Assembly: GCA_021781095.1 (NCBI GenBank)
Contig: JAJXXM010000025.1
Coordinates: 1 to 6,311, forward strand
Origin: a bacterium
GTDB taxonomy: Bacteria; Eremiobacterota; Eremiobacteria; Baltobacterales; Baltobacteraceae
DNA: 6,311 nucleotides
Direction of reading: 5' to 3'
Positions 5,742 through 6,311 of this stretch are shown here, one piece after another. Under the pieces are notes generated by a model that was not told where the DNA came from, made no database searches, and saw only the letters and a program-made list of their open reading frames with translations. The number at the start of each line of letters is the position of its first letter. The first letter of the stretch is position 1. The translations under genes and the position numbers were made by a program.

Positions 5742-6311
5742 ACGCGCTGCGCATCTTCGTGACCGGCACCGATACCGGCGTCGGCAAGACGCGCGCGACG
5801 GCGACGATCGTGCGCGCGCTCGCGGGCCTGGGGCGTGCGCCGCGGGCGCTCAAGGCCGTGCAGACCGGGCTGCCGCCGGGCGCGCCGGGGGATGCGGCGG
5901 AGATTGCGATGCTTTCGGGCGTTGCGGCCGAGGAGATCGAACGCTTCTCGCTGCCCGCCGACCCGTTCTCCGCCTCGCTCGCGGCCGGCGTTCCACCGCT
6001 GCGCGCCGTCGATCTCGCGCGCGCCGTCGACCGCATCGCGGGCGACGTGGTGGTCGAGGGCGCCGGCGGCTTGCTCGTTCCGCTCAACCGGGAGGAAACG
6101 CTCGCCGACCTCGCTGTCGCCGCGCGCCTGCGCCTCATCCTCGTGGTGGGGCTGCGGTTGGGTTGCATGAACCACGCGCTGCTGACGCTCGAGGCCGCCG
6201 CTCGGCGCGAACTCGCCGTGCTCGGTGCGATCTTGGTCGCCTGCGATGCCCCGCTCGACGACGGCTACCTCGCAGATGTCGAGCGCGTCTTGCAGGGAAA
6301 GACGAAGATTC
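5738..6311 (+). CDS. bioD: Dethiobiotin synthetase, 3' end beyond window
   Basis: BioD is a P-loop ATPase that carboxylates DAPA and closes the ureido ring to make dethiobiotin. The 191 complete codons visible show the Walker A loop GTDTGVGKT (residues 10-18, Lys17), the catalytic-lysine strand LKAVQTG (K39), a metal-binding D52, EGAGGLLVPL (E107-L116) and the signature VVGLRLGCMNHALLT (136-150). Two departures stand out: the usual Lys-Pro after strand 2 is Lys-Ala, and the base-recognition loop, VAND in E. coli as I recall it, reads VACD (167-170), losing the asparagine. The ATG at 5738 overlaps the bioF stop (ATGA) and has no clear Shine-Dalgarno, so it probably relies on coupling. Family members are usually about 220-230 residues, so only some 30 to 40 residues are missing past base 6311. 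The 5800-6060 part is markedly GC-rich. Confidence 0.93.
   Translation, partial: MNALRIFVTGTDTGVGKTRATATIVRALAGLGRAPRALKAVQTGLPPGAPGDAAEIAMLSGVAAEEIERFSLPADPFSASLAAGVPPLRAVDLARAVDRIAGDVVVEGAGGLLVPLNREETLADLAVAARLRLILVVGLRLGCMNHALLTLEAAARRELAVLGAILVACDAPLDDGYLADVERVLQGKTKI

Overview
The window is GC-rich (by eye above 60%), densely packed and chromosomal in character. It reads as ordinary metabolic and accessory DNA from a high-GC, probably soil or environmental bacterium. No rRNA, tRNA, transposase, phage or CRISPR signature is visible. The phylum cannot be fixed from the sequence. The gene style recalls little-cultured high-GC soil phyla such as Eremiobacterota/Vulcanimicrobiota, but that is only an impression.

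Layout, left to right. (1) The 3' part of an HNH endonuclease gene on the + strand, cut by the left window edge (1-491). (2) A - strand block, transcribed right to left from 3358 to 504. It holds a PHBH/MhpA-type FAD-dependent aromatic-ring monooxygenase (1847-3358), a 95-residue membrane protein (1563-1850), a 142-residue membrane protein (1138-1566), a 3'-terminal remnant of a second copy of the 95-residue gene (947-1074), and a 148-residue membrane protein (504-950). It meets the HNH gene tail to tail with only 12 bases between stops. (3) A divergent 83-base intergenic region (3359-3441). (4) A + strand biotin operon: bioA (3442-4650), bioF (4647-5741) and the start of bioD (5738 to the window end).

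The biotin genes make three consecutive late steps. BioF condenses a pimeloyl thioester with alanine to give KAPA, BioA transaminates KAPA to DAPA, and BioD closes the ureido ring to give dethiobiotin. BioB and any pimeloyl-forming gene are not in view. BioA carries the motif set I associate with the Bacillus subtilis BioK type, which uses lysine as amino donor, rather than the E. coli SAM-dependent type.

Every same-strand gene junction, including that between the remnant and the 148-residue gene, is a 4-base ATGA or GTGA stop/start overlap, so translational coupling is likely throughout. The most unusual structure is the 110-bp, about 89% identical duplication (965-1074 and 1584-1693). It left a truncated paralogue of a small membrane protein still coupled to the gene downstream. 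I found no convincing wholly new system. The best candidates for a second look are this duplication, the uncharacterised monooxygenase and membrane-protein operon, and the compact BioK-like BioA.
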